This document shows positions 44,992 through 53,891 of a stretch of DNA of 64,000 nucleotides, piece after piece. The first letter of the stretch is position 1. Every line of letters starts with the position of its first letter. Source of the DNA: Acrocarpospora catenulata (GTDB lineage Bacteria > Actinomycetota > Actinomycetes > Streptosporangiales > Streptosporangiaceae). Below the pieces are notes generated by a model. The model ran no database searches. It saw only the letters and a program-made list of their open reading frames with translations, and was not told where the DNA came from. The DNA is taken from assembly GCF_018476525.1 (NCBI RefSeq), contig NZ_JAHCST010000021.1, positions 1 to 64,000 of the forward strand, in the 5' to 3' direction. Made by a program: the position numbers and the translations under genes.

Positions 44992-46502
44992 GTCTTCGAC
45001 CCTATCGCTGCCAGGCCCCGCCATACCGGGCCAAGCGCGTCCACGGCCGTGAGATACGCCTGATACCCGCGTTGCATGACGGCGGCGCCCGCCTCCGACG
45101 GCTCGTGCCTGCGTTGGTAGCGCACACAGCGGTCTACGCCCTCAGCCAGATCGGCGAACATCCCGACACCCACGCCCGCGCACAGCGCCGCGCCGAGCGC
45201 ACCGGTCTCGTTACTCTCCGGCACCGAAACCGGCTGGCCCAGCGCGTCGGCGAACATCTGCGACCAGATGCCGCTGCGGCCGCCTCCTCCGGTGAGGGTG
45301 ACCAACTCCGGCTGGTACGTCCGTCGGAGCTGCTCCACATGCCATCGGTGGGTATGCACGACACCCTCCATGACCGCGCGAACCAACTGTCCTCTGGAGT
45401 GCCACGCACGCAGCCCGAGGAAGCCTCCCGAGGACTCCTTGCCGAACGGCGAGCCGTACAGGAAGGGCAGGTACAGCAGGTCGTCGGGCTTGTGCAGATC
45501 CTTGGCGACCTCGACGTTGAGAGCGGCGAAGGGGTCGGTGTTGTCTTCCAGTCTCACTGAGCTCAGGTTGTCGGCGAACCATTCGAGGTTGCTGGCGGAG
45601 GTGGGTGACACGGCCATGCTCATCCACTGTCCGGGCTCGACGAAACTGCGGCACAACCACATCGGGCTGGTGTGCGGCTGGTCGGCCACCACTTCGTTGA
45701 TGTTGTAGGTTCCGGCGATCAGCGTCATCGCGCCCGGCTTCGCGCTACCCGAGCCGATGGCGCACGCGTCCACGTCGTGCAGTCCTGAAACCACCGGGGT
45801 CCCCCGCCGCAACCCGGTGTATTCGGCCACCTCGGCGGTGACCCGCCCGGCGACCCGCGTCGAACCGACGATCGGGGGCAGCAGGGACCGAAGCGATCCC
45901 AGTCCGTAGAGCTCGAACGCCCGTTCGTCGTACCGCTGGGTCGCCACGTTCACGAACGAGCAGCTCGCGTCGGTGAGGTCGGTCGTCGCCTCCCCGGTGA
46001 ACGCGAGCTTGAGCAGGTCCTTGCAGGACAGGGCGAAGCTGCTGCGCGCGAGCACCTCCGGCTCGTGCTCCCGCAACCAGGCGAGCAGCGCTGAGGCGGC
46101 CGCAGGGAACGGCGGCTGGCCGGTGAGTTCCAGCGCGGCGTCGTGAACCCCAGCGCGTTCCCACTCCTCGACAAGCTCCGCAGCGCGGGTGTCGAGGGAG
46201 AGGATGCCAGGCCGGGTGGGCTTCCCCGCCGCGTCGGTCAGGTAGACACCGTCTCCGTGGCCGGTGATGGCGAGGGCACTGATCGAACCGCCGGCGTCGG
46301 TACCGGGGAGGTTGTCGACCACCGTACGCACGGCCTTCAGGCCGGCCTCGACGACCTCAAGTGTGTCGCGCTCCACCCAGGCCGGCCGCGGCGTCGCGAT
46401 GCGGACGCGGCACGAGGCTGAGGTGACCTCGTGGCCCGCCACGTCGAAGAGGACGGCCTTGATGATCGTGGAGCCGGCGTCGATACCCAGCAGATAGGTC
46501 AT
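44988..46502 (-). CDS. FGGY-family carbohydrate kinase
   Basis: A 504-residue kinase: N-terminal ATP/sugar motif LLGIDAGSTIIKAVLFD, the catalytic-Asp segment HDVDACAIGSG, and the FGGY C-terminal signature VTLTGGGGRSGIWSQMFADALG. The nearest style is erythritol, L-xylulose and related polyol/ketose kinases. It overlaps the dehydrogenase gene by ATGA and the DeoR gene by GTGA. With a GlpD/EryB-like partner, phosphorylation of a polyol before oxidation is likely. Confidence 0.86.
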   Translation of the reverse strand: MTYLLGIDAGSTIIKAVLFDVAGHEVTSASCRVRIATPRPAWVERDTLEVVEAGLKAVRTVVDNLPGTDAGGSISALAITGHGDGVYLTDAAGKPTRPGILSLDTRAAELVEEWERAGVHDAALELTGQPPFPAAASALLAWLREHEPEVLARSSFALSCKDLLKLAFTGEATTDLTDASCSFVNVATQRYDERAFELYGLGSLRSLLPPIVGSTRVAGRVTAEVAEYTGLRRGTPVVSGLHDVDACAIGSGSAKPGAMTLIAGTYNINEVVADQPHTSPMWLCRSFVEPGQWMSMAVSPTSASNLEWFADNLSSVRLEDNTDPFAALNVEVAKDLHKPDDLLYLPFLYGSPFGKESSGGFLGLRAWHSRGQLVRAVMEGVVHTHRWHVEQLRRTYQPELVTLTGGGGRSGIWSQMFADALGQPVSVPESNETGALGAALCAGVGVGMFADLAEGVDRCVRYQRRHEPSEAGAAVMQRGYQAYLTAVDALGPVWRGLAAIGSKT

Positions 46503-48127
46503 GGTGTTCCCGAGTAGCGTGGCTGCAGCTTCTTGATGTAGTGACGGTAGTGGGCCATGTCTGTTTCGACCCGGTCCGCAGCCCAGCCGCAGAACCGTGT
46601 CACGACCTCGGCCACGTCAGCCAGCGAGGCCAGGCCGAGGTCGTCGTCGAGTCCAGTCATGATCCGCCGAGCGATGATGTCCTCCAGCGTGACGGCCTGT
46701 GACTCTTCGACGGCGAACACCACCTCCGCCGCGATCGTCGCCCTCGTCCCCCGGAGCACCTCGGCGAGCCGGGAGTCCCGTGCGGCGATGTCCTCGACGG
46801 CCTGCGCCCGGATCCCGTACGAGGCCACGAGCCTTGCGGCCACCTCGGGAGGCAGCGCGGACCTTTCAAGGTATCCGGCGATCCAGGCGTTCCGGTCCGG
46901 ATGCTCGGCGCCGGGCAGCCGGGCCGTGCGGGTCGGCGTGCGCGTGACCTTCCGGCCGAGGAGCTTGAGCACCCGGTCGACCACGTCCTCGCCGACCGAT
47001 CGGAAGGTGGTCAGCTTGCCGCCGATCACCGACAGGACTCCCCGCAGCGGCCCGTCATGCGTCTTGACGATGTGCCGCCGGGTGATGTCGCCGGTCGGCC
47101 CGTCCGCGGAGTAGGGCAACGGGCGGACGCCCGCGTAGCCCCACAGCACGTCGTCGCGGCCCAGCCGGGCCTCGGGGATGAGTGTGTTGGTTTCGGCCAG
47201 GATGTAGTCGATCTCGCCGGCCGTCGGAGACACGGCGCCCGGCTCACCGGAGAAGCGGTCGTCGGTGCTCCCCAGCAGGTAGCGCCCCCGCCACGGGATC
47301 ACGAACAGGGCCCTGGAGTCCGATCTGGCCTCGTAGTAGACGGCGTCCGAGGGCGCTCCGGGGAATCGGCCGACGACCAGGTGGGTGCCCTTCGTCCCGC
47401 CCATGAGGGGGGTGGGTTCCGCGCTGTGCATCGCTGTCAGCACATCGTCGACCCACGGGCCGGCGGCGTTCACGACCAGCCTGGTCGTCACGTCGTACCG
47501 CCGGCCACTGGTGGTGTCGGTGAAACGAAGGCCGGTGATCCCCTCGCCCGACCAGGTGGCCCCGTCGACCTCGGCGTGGTTGACGATATGCGCTCCGGCC
47601 GCGCGGGCCGCCGCGGCGAGTTCGGTCATCAACCGCTCCGGTTCGGCCACCTGAGCCTCGAAGTACGCCACCCCGCCGCGCAGGCCGGTCCGGTTCAACG
47701 ACGGCAGCAGCCTGACGAAGGATCCCGTGGAGTACTGCCGGTGCCAGGCGGTCGACTTGTCGAAGGACAGCACGTCGTAGGCGAGCATCGCCGCCCGCAG
47801 CAGCCACGGCCGATGGGTGGCGCCGCGGTAGAGCGGGAGGCAGAACCGCAGCGGCTCGACCAGATGCGGAGCGGCGCTGAGGAGCCACTCGCGCTCCCTG
47901 AGCGAGTCGCGGACCAGGGCCACGTCCCCTCGCTCCAGGTACTTGAGTCCTCCGTGGATGAGGCGGCTGTTCCACGCCGACGTCGCCCACCCGAAGTCAT
48001 GCTTCTCGAGGAGCAGTACCGGTATTCCGCGAAGCGCGGCGTCCCAGGCGATCGCCAGCCCGTTGCAACCACCCCCCACCACGACGAGATCGTACTGGGA
48101 TCGAAGTGACAGTTCTCTGCAGTTCAC
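46499..48127 (-). CDS. FAD-dependent polyol-phosphate dehydrogenase (GlpD/EryB-like)
   Basis: A 542-residue flavoprotein: dinucleotide motif YDLVVVGGGCNGLAIAWDAA, then TSAWNSRLIHGGLKYLE and LLPYDVLS-like text, NAAGPWVDDV, and GKLTTFR near residue 360. A GlpD-type C-terminal helical domain follows. Known relatives oxidise glycerol-3-phosphate or L-erythritol-4-phosphate. GTG 48127 has AAGGA about 7 nt upstream. It shares an operon with the FGGY kinase, so its substrate is probably that kinase's product. Confidence 0.86.
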   Translation of the reverse strand: MNCRELSLRSQYDLVVVGGGCNGLAIAWDAALRGIPVLLLEKHDFGWATSAWNSRLIHGGLKYLERGDVALVRDSLREREWLLSAAPHLVEPLRFCLPLYRGATHRPWLLRAAMLAYDVLSFDKSTAWHRQYSTGSFVRLLPSLNRTGLRGGVAYFEAQVAEPERLMTELAAAARAAGAHIVNHAEVDGATWSGEGITGLRFTDTTSGRRYDVTTRLVVNAAGPWVDDVLTAMHSAEPTPLMGGTKGTHLVVGRFPGAPSDAVYYEARSDSRALFVIPWRGRYLLGSTDDRFSGEPGAVSPTAGEIDYILAETNTLIPEARLGRDDVLWGYAGVRPLPYSADGPTGDITRRHIVKTHDGPLRGVLSVIGGKLTTFRSVGEDVVDRVLKLLGRKVTRTPTRTARLPGAEHPDRNAWIAGYLERSALPPEVAARLVASYGIRAQAVEDIAARDSRLAEVLRGTRATIAAEVVFAVEESQAVTLEDIIARRIMTGLDDDLGLASLADVAEVVTRFCGWAADRVETDMAHYRHYIKKLQPRYSGTP

Positions 48128-48178
48128 GCGCGAATCCTTGGACTTGGGGTCGGGCCAAAGGGGAACCGGGCCGGCAGA

Positions 48179-49225
48179 TCACCCGGCCTGGTCGTTGAGG
48201 CTTCCTGCCGAGATGTCGCCGCTCGTCACGTTGGCGTCGACAAGACCGGGAAGTTTGGCGAGGAACGCGTCCTTGCCGGTGACCACGTTCTGGTAGGCCG
48301 CGTCCACGTTGCCTTCGGTGATGATCGGCATGTTGTAGGTGTAGGCCTTCTGGTACGGCTTGCCGGTCGCGACCAGTCGCGCCACGGCGAGCCCCGCCGC
48401 CATCTCCACCACGCCGTGCTGCAGGTTGGTGCCGAGCATCGAGCCGTTCTGGACCGCCTTCAGGCCGTCCTCGATGCCGTCGATCCCCACGACCAAGATG
48501 TCCTTACGCCCGGCCTCGGCCAGACCCTTGGTGGCGCCGAGCGCCATGTCATCGTTCTGGGCCACGATGCCGTCGATCTTCCCGCCGGCCGACTGCAGCC
48601 ACGTCTTCACCTTGTTGCCGGCCACCTCGGGCTTCCAGTCCGCGGCGCCCTCGGCGACGACCTCGATGTCGGGGTTCTTCGCCAGGATGTTGTGCATGCC
48701 CTTGGTCCGGTCGATCTCGAAGGACGAGCCGAGCGCGCCCTGGAGGATCGCGATGCGGCCCTTGCCGTTGAGCTTGTCGACCATGATCTGCATCGCCTGC
48801 TCACCCGCCTTGACGTCGTCGGGCAGCACCGAGGTGGTGATGTTGGAGGTGTCCTTCAGTGTCGCGTTCACCGCGATGACCGGGATGCCCTCCTTCTTGG
48901 CGCGGGCGAGCTGAGGGCCGAGGGAGTCGGCCTGGACCGGCGCCACGATGATCGCGTCGACATGCTGGTTGATCATCTGGTCGATCTGGCTGGCCTGGGT
49001 GCTCACGTCCTGTTCCGCGGAGTTCCACAGCAGGTCGATGTCACGCGCCTTCGCGTACGCCTCCATCCCTTCCTTGCCCTGGGTGATGAAGGGGGACATG
49101 AAGTAGACCGTGACACCGATCCGAAGCCGGTGCTCGCCGCCTTCGGCGGCGTCGGGTCCGCAGGCGCCCAGCGTCATGACCAGGCTGGTGGCGACTAGTG
49201 CGGTCAGTTTCCTGAAGGTACTCAT
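48179..49225 (-). CDS. Sugar-binding lipoprotein of a CUT2 importer
   Basis: A 348-residue peripla_BP_4 protein with a lipobox (TLGAC, Cys22), core IGVTVYFMSPFITQGKEGM, DAIIVAPVQADS, GRIAILQGALGSSFEIDRTKGM and VAQNDDMALGATKGL. The N-terminal PF(I)TQ phrase resembles ribose/xylitol/erythritol-type binding proteins. It lies between the dehydrogenase and permease genes. Ligand probably a polyol or small sugar. Confidence 0.88.
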   Translation of the reverse strand: MSTFRKLTALVATSLVMTLGACGPDAAEGGEHRLRIGVTVYFMSPFITQGKEGMEAYAKARDIDLLWNSAEQDVSTQASQIDQMINQHVDAIIVAPVQADSLGPQLARAKKEGIPVIAVNATLKDTSNITTSVLPDDVKAGEQAMQIMVDKLNGKGRIAILQGALGSSFEIDRTKGMHNILAKNPDIEVVAEGAADWKPEVAGNKVKTWLQSAGGKIDGIVAQNDDMALGATKGLAEAGRKDILVVGIDGIEDGLKAVQNGSMLGTNLQHGVVEMAAGLAVARLVATGKPYQKAYTYNMPIITEGNVDAAYQNVVTGKDAFLAKLPGLVDANVTSGDISAGSLNDQAG

Positions 49226-49276
49226 CTGGCGTCCTTAACCGGTGAGAGGGGGGTTGGGGGGATAAGAAGGCGAGGA

Positions 49277-50275
49277 CTAGCTCTTGCGGCGGGCGACGAA
49301 GACGTCCACGGCCACCGCGGCTGCGATGAGCGCGCCCTTGATGACGCTTTGCCAGTACGAGGGGACGAGGAGCAGGTCCAGCCCGTTGTTCAGGGTCTGG
49401 ATGAGCAGCAGGCCGATCAGCGTGCCCCAGATCGTGCCGCGGCCCCCCATCAGGCTGGCCCCGCCGATGACGACGGCGGCGATCGCGTCCAGCTCGTAGC
49501 CGGCGCCCAGGGTGGGGGCCGCGGTGACCACCCGGGAGGACAGCAGCCCGCCCGCGAGCCCGGCGAGTGCGCCGGACACGGCGTAGACGCTGTACAGCAC
49601 CCCGCGAACCTTGATGCCCGCGATGCGCGCCGCCGTGATGTTGCCGCCGACCGCGTACACCCGTGTTCCGTAGGTGGTTCGGCGCATGAGAAGGGCGAAG
49701 ACGACCAGGACGAGGAACATGAGCCAGACGGGCAGTTCGAGCCCGAACAGCGTGGTGTTGGCGAAGGCGCCGAACCCCGCGGGGATCCCGTTGATCGGTG
49801 CGCCGCCGCCCACTACGTAGGCCAGCCCGGAGGCGGTGGTGAGCATGGCGAGCGTCGCCACGAAGGCGGGCAGGTTCAGGCCGGCGACCAGGATGCCGTT
49901 GATCGCGCCGCAGACCAGGCCGGCCGCGACTGCGACCGCGATGCCCAGCCACAGTGCCTCGGGATTGGCCTTGGCCACGATCGCGCCGGACATGGCCGCG
50001 AGCGCGATCACGCTGCCCACCGACAGGTCGATGCCACCGGTGAGGATCACCAGGGTCTGCCCGCACGCGATCAGCGCGAAGGGCGCGGCTGCCACCAGGA
50101 TCGTTGCGAGGTTTCCCGCGGTGGCGAAGTGGGGGCTCGCGAAGGAGAAGTAGACCAGCACGCAGAGGACGGCGAGTGACATGCTGTTGGCGATCATGCC
50201 GTTCTTGACCTTGGCCGCGATCGCCAGCCGCTTGGAGACCGTCACGTCCGTTCCCGCGGCAATGAGTTGCGTCAT
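49277..50275 (-). CDS. CUT2 sugar ABC transporter permease
   Basis: A 332-residue membrane protein: ILTGGIDLSVGSVIALAAMSG near residue 70 and LMGGRGTIWGTLIGLLLIQTL near residue 270, the two family signatures. Only one permease gene is present, so it probably forms a homodimer, unlike the two-permease importer at 7.5-9.6 kb. Confidence 0.88.
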   Translation of the reverse strand: MTQLIAAGTDVTVSKRLAIAAKVKNGMIANSMSLAVLCVLVYFSFASPHFATAGNLATILVAAAPFALIACGQTLVILTGGIDLSVGSVIALAAMSGAIVAKANPEALWLGIAVAVAAGLVCGAINGILVAGLNLPAFVATLAMLTTASGLAYVVGGGAPINGIPAGFGAFANTTLFGLELPVWLMFLVLVVFALLMRRTTYGTRVYAVGGNITAARIAGIKVRGVLYSVYAVSGALAGLAGGLLSSRVVTAAPTLGAGYELDAIAAVVIGGASLMGGRGTIWGTLIGLLLIQTLNNGLDLLLVPSYWQSVIKGALIAAAVAVDVFVARRKS

Positions 50276-50284
50276 GAAGGGGGC

Positions 50285-51841
50285 CTATCTGGGAGAGGCG
50301 TGGAATCCGGCGGCGTGGGAGAAAATCTCTTCCTGGGCTGCTGTGGCCGTGGTGGTCGCGAGCGAAATGTCGCGCTCGATGCGTCCCCGGCGCATGACGA
50401 GCACCCGGTGCGCGAGGCCGAGCACCTCGGGCAGGTCTGACGAGGCCATGACGATCGCCATTCCGGACGAGGCGAGATCCGCGATGATGCGGTAGATCTG
50501 ACTACGCGCTCCCACGTCGACGCCGCGCGTCGGTTCGTCGAGCAGCAGGACGTCGACCCGGTCGGTGAGCCATCGTCCGAGGACGACCTTCTGCTGGTTG
50601 CCACCGGACAGGGCGGCCACGGGCTGGTCCAGGGAGGCCGACCGCAGACGCATGTCGTTCATCACGTCCGTCACCCGCGACCTGGCCAGGGCGGTGCGCT
50701 TCCAACCGCCGACGGAGAACCGCGAAAGCCGGGGCAGGATGCCGTTCTCCAGGATGCTCAGCCTTGGCACCAGGCCCGCGACCTGCCGGTCCTCGGGGAC
50801 AATCGCCATGTGGGCGCCGATCGCGGCGGCGGGGTCGTTGCGGCGCACGGCGCGCCCGGACACGGTGACCGACCCGCGCCTGCGACGTCGGATCCCCATG
50901 ATGGTCTCGATCAGCTCGGTACGCCCCGCGCCTACCAGCCCGGCGAGCGCCACGATCTCTCCTGGGCGGACCGAGAAGCTGACCGGTGTGCCGAACCCCT
51001 CCACCTCGATGTCGGCGACCAGCAGCCGGGGCGCCTCGTCACGGGGTGGCGGGATCTCCGGGAAGATCTCGTCCAGATCGCGGCCGATCATCGCGGTGAC
51101 GATCTGATCATCGGTGATCTCACCGGCCGGCCGGTCCTCGATGAGGTTTCCGTCGCGCAGCACGACCACCCGGTCGGCCACCGCACGGATCTCCTCCATC
51201 TTGTGCGTGGTGTAGATCATCGCGACCCCGCGCTCGCGCAACCGGTCGATGATCCGGTAGAGCCGTGCCACCTCCACCTCGGAGATGGCCGATGTGGGCT
51301 CGTCAAGTAGCAGGACGTCACATCCGGTGGAGGTGCTCTTGATGATCTCCACGATCTGCTGTACGGCCAGGCTGAGTTCCCGCATCGGGCGCCGCGGATC
51401 CACGACCAGTTCGAACTCGCGAAGCAGCCGCCCGGCCTCCGCGATCATGGCTGATCGGTCGAGCAGGCCAAGCGCGCCTTTGAGCTCCCGGCCCAGGAAC
51501 AGGTTCTCGTAGATCGTCATATCGGGGATCGGCGCGAGTTCCTGGGGCACGATGGCGATGCCCGCCTCGCGTGCCTCTCGGACGCTGGCCGCCCGGAGCG
51601 TCTTCTCACCTACGCGGATCTCGCCGGCGCTGGGCGCCTCCTGGCCAGCGATGATCTTCATAAGCGTCGACTTTCCCGCTCCGTTCTCGCCGACGAGAGC
51701 CGTGACGGTGCCGGACCGCAGTGCCAGGTCCACCCCCTTGAGGACGGAGACGTGGCCGAAGGCCTTGTGCACGTCGCGACATTCGACGACCGGGGCGTCA
51801 GGTGATCGATCCGGGTACTCCTGGGTCGAGTGAAGCTGCAC
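50285..51841 (-). CDS. CUT2 sugar ABC transporter ATPase (two domains)
   Basis: A 518-residue double ATPase: GENGAGKST, the modified first signature LSLAVQQIVEI, LLLDEPTSAISE, then the degenerate second P-loop GLVGAGRTE, VPEDRQVAGLV, LSGGNQQKVVLGRW and LLLDEPTRGVDVG. The GTG start at 51841 has AAGGAGG about 6 nt upstream. First gene of the minus-strand polyol operon. A GTGT-ATTGCA-ACAC element (51865-51878) lies in the divergent promoter region and may be a DeoR site. Confidence 0.9.
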   Translation of the reverse strand: MQLHSTQEYPDRSPDAPVVECRDVHKAFGHVSVLKGVDLALRSGTVTALVGENGAGKSTLMKIIAGQEAPSAGEIRVGEKTLRAASVREAREAGIAIVPQELAPIPDMTIYENLFLGRELKGALGLLDRSAMIAEAGRLLREFELVVDPRRPMRELSLAVQQIVEIIKSTSTGCDVLLLDEPTSAISEVEVARLYRIIDRLRERGVAMIYTTHKMEEIRAVADRVVVLRDGNLIEDRPAGEITDDQIVTAMIGRDLDEIFPEIPPPRDEAPRLLVADIEVEGFGTPVSFSVRPGEIVALAGLVGAGRTELIETIMGIRRRRRGSVTVSGRAVRRNDPAAAIGAHMAIVPEDRQVAGLVPRLSILENGILPRLSRFSVGGWKRTALARSRVTDVMNDMRLRSASLDQPVAALSGGNQQKVVLGRWLTDRVDVLLLDEPTRGVDVGARSQIYRIIADLASSGMAIVMASSDLPEVLGLAHRVLVMRRGRIERDISLATTTATAAQEEIFSHAAGFHASPR

Positions 51842-51982
51842 AGCAGCCTCCTTGTGCGTTTAATGTGTATTGCAACACGGTTTTAACATCGCTTACTGTG
51901 ATGTACGGCAAATGGAACCGTCAAGTGCACGAGCAGATCTGTGCGAACGATCGCTGAGCCCGAACCGAGGGAGTCGCAACCG

Positions 51983-53026
51983 ATGGCCAGACACGACGTC
52001 GATCCGGGCAAGATTCGCGGTCTGAGCAGCCTCATCAGTGTGGATGGGTATTTCCTCATGTCCGCCATTGATCACCTGGGAGACTTCAGCCGGCTGCTGC
52101 CCAACGCGGGCGGCCCAGCCGATTTCGCACAGATCGTGTGTGCGAAAGCACGCATCGCGAGGGTGCTCGCCGAGGAGTCGTCCGCGATCCTGCTCGATCC
52201 CGAGTACGGCCTCGGTCATCTCACCGCGAGCGGCGCGGTACCGGCGGGGATCGGCCTGGTGGCCAGCATCGAAGGCGACGACTACGAGGTCCGTCACGCC
52301 GAACGCCACACCTGCCTGCGCCCCGGTTGGTCACCCGCCAAGGCCAGGCTTGCCGGCGCGGACGCAGCCAAGCTTCTCTGGTACTACCGACCGGACGGGA
52401 ATCCGGACGTACGAGCGAGCCAGCTTCGACTACTGGAGCACTTCCTTCAAGCCTGCGACGACAATGGCCTCGTCTCCATCGTGGAGCCGATCTGGTCACC
52501 TCTCCCCGGGGAGAACGTCCTGGATCCGGCCTGGAAGGCGGGCCGCGTCAGGGGCATCATCGAGTCGGCCATCGAGATCGACCGCATGGGTACCGATGTG
52601 CTGAAGGTCGAGTTCCCCGGTTACGTCGGGGACGAGGCGTCCGAGAAGGAGGCGCTGCGAGCCTGCGAGGAACTCGATGCGCGCACCGACGCACCATGGC
52701 TGATCCTCTCGGCGGGTGTCGGTTACGACGACTTCGTCACCCAAGTCGAGATCTCCGCGACCGCGGGCGCGTCAGGCTACCTGGCAGGGCGCAGCCTGTG
52801 GCGTGAGGCGGTCACGGCGTCCACGCCGGCGGATCGCGAAGCGAGCCTCGATCTCGTGCGCGAACGCCTCCGTCGGCTCAACGCCACCGTCCGTGACAAT
52901 GCGCGGCCGTTCGTAGCCACCCACCCGCTCGATGACATCCTGGGTGCAATCGGGCCGTTCTGGTACGAGTCATGGCACGAGAACCCCGACACACCCATGC
53001 CGACCACAGCCGCCGACCGACAGTGA
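51983..53026 (+). CDS. LacD/DeoC-family class I aldolase
   Basis: A 347-residue TIM-barrel protein similar to tagatose-1,6-bisphosphate aldolase and sulfofructose-phosphate aldolase. Landmarks are FLMSAIDHLGDF, ILLDPEYGLGH, AKLLWYYRPD, GLVSIVEPIW, the DVLKVEFPGY segment with the likely Schiff-base Lys, and WLILSAGVGYDDF. ATG 51983 has GAGGGAG 8 nt upstream and is preferred to the GTG at 51941. It is divergent from the polyol operon and could cleave the ketose phosphate made by the kinase and dehydrogenase. Confidence 0.83.
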   Translation: MARHDVDPGKIRGLSSLISVDGYFLMSAIDHLGDFSRLLPNAGGPADFAQIVCAKARIARVLAEESSAILLDPEYGLGHLTASGAVPAGIGLVASIEGDDYEVRHAERHTCLRPGWSPAKARLAGADAAKLLWYYRPDGNPDVRASQLRLLEHFLQACDDNGLVSIVEPIWSPLPGENVLDPAWKAGRVRGIIESAIEIDRMGTDVLKVEFPGYVGDEASEKEALRACEELDARTDAPWLILSAGVGYDDFVTQVEISATAGASGYLAGRSLWREAVTASTPADREASLDLVRERLRRLNATVRDNARPFVATHPLDDILGAIGPFWYESWHENPDTPMPTTAADRQ

Positions 53027-53230
53027 GCGTCCCTTTTTCGTGCGCCCAGCAGAGGGGGAGGCCAAGCCGTACCCGTAGGTCCGGGCGTCCCCGCCACCGC
53101 AACCGGCGTCACGGACTCTGTGCCTGCCGAAAATTCCATCCGTGCAGTTCAAGCGGCATGTGAGTACTCGTGGAGGACTCCGCCGAGCCGGTCTCGACGG
53201 CGGATGGTCAAGCTCGCGATTCGCTCCGGA

Positions 53231-53374
53231 TCAGTGATCGGATCCGGCGAGCAGATCGCCGATCACCGGGTAGGCGTCGGCCGGGTCATCGAAGGTGCGG
53301 GTCGCGTGCGCGAGCCCGCGCAGGGCTTCCGAGGCTTCGGCGGAGTCTTTGGTCGGATCGTCGAATGTGGGCAT
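53231..53374 (-). CDS. Short ORF of 47 codons with a strong RBS
   Basis: The minus strand has GGGAGG 5 nt before an ATG at 53374, then MPTFDDPTKDSAEASEALRG and onward (LAHATRTFDDPADAYPVIGDLLAGSDH) to TGA. Acidic and helix-prone. It resembles, from memory, the start of a small protein of about 110-120 residues in actinomycete genomes, so it may be a truncated copy. No function assigned. The flanking 53027-53230 shows no gene. Confidence 0.5.
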   Translation of the reverse strand: MPTFDDPTKDSAEASEALRGLAHATRTFDDPADAYPVIGDLLAGSDH

Positions 53375-53432
53375 GGGCGCCTCCCTGGCGTGGTTTGCCA
53401 GGGAGGCGCGTCGGGATGCCCGCTGCGGGGAT

Positions 53433-53798
53433 TCAGTCGAACGGTGAGACGCGGATGAGGTTTCCGTCGGGGTCGGCGATGACGAAGGTGCGGCCGAAGA
53501 CGTCGTCGTGCGGCTCCTCGATCACGGTGACGCCCTTCTCCGCCCACTTCGCGTAGACGTCGTCGATGGCGGCGGTGGCGCGGGGGACCATCAGGCCGAC
53601 CTCGGAGGAGCGGGGCGTGTCTGGCGTGACGGTGTCGCCGCGTCCGCTCCACAGGGCGAACAGGACGCTCGGCGCGACCTGGAAGGGGACGTAGCGGGGG
53701 GTGGTGGTGATCGGCTCGATCTCGAACAGGTCGGAGTAGAACCGGGTCGCCCGCTCGATGTCGGTGACGTAGATCAGGAACAGGTTCGGTGCGCTCAT
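53433..53798 (-). CDS. VOC-family protein (glyoxalase/bleomycin-resistance fold)
   Basis: A 121-residue single VOC domain pair: LIYVTDIERATRFYSDLFEIEP at the start, then ALWSGRGD, VGLMVPRA and FGRTFVIADPDGNLIRVSPFD at the end. It is divergent from a WYL regulator over a perfect palindrome, which suggests induction by a toxic or signalling compound that it modifies or binds. Confidence 0.83.
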   Translation of the reverse strand: MSAPNLFLIYVTDIERATRFYSDLFEIEPITTTPRYVPFQVAPSVLFALWSGRGDTVTPDTPRSSEVGLMVPRATAAIDDVYAKWAEKGVTVIEEPHDDVFGRTFVIADPDGNLIRVSPFD

Positions 53799-53846
53799 GC
53801 GAGGGCTTTCTTTCGAATCGGTGGATGTCGTACGGCTACACTCGCA

Positions 53847-53877
53847 TCAATAGATGACAGTCCATGTCATCTATTGA
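53847..53877. promoter_or_regulatory. Perfect 31-bp palindromic operator
   Basis: TCAATAGATGACA and TGTCATCTATTGA are exact inverted repeats of 13 bp with 5 nt (GTCCA) between. The site lies between the VOC start (53798) and the WYL regulator start (53892), overlapping the expected promoters of both. Confidence 0.8.
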
Positions 53878-53891
53878 GGTGAAGGTGGAGC

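Noticed and set aside
49230-49262. G-rich run upstream of the sugar-binding-protein gene as a G-quadruplex regulator
   Set aside because: Two G6 runs are visible but not four clear tracts, and the bases also serve as RBS-region sequence on the other strand; too weak to claim.
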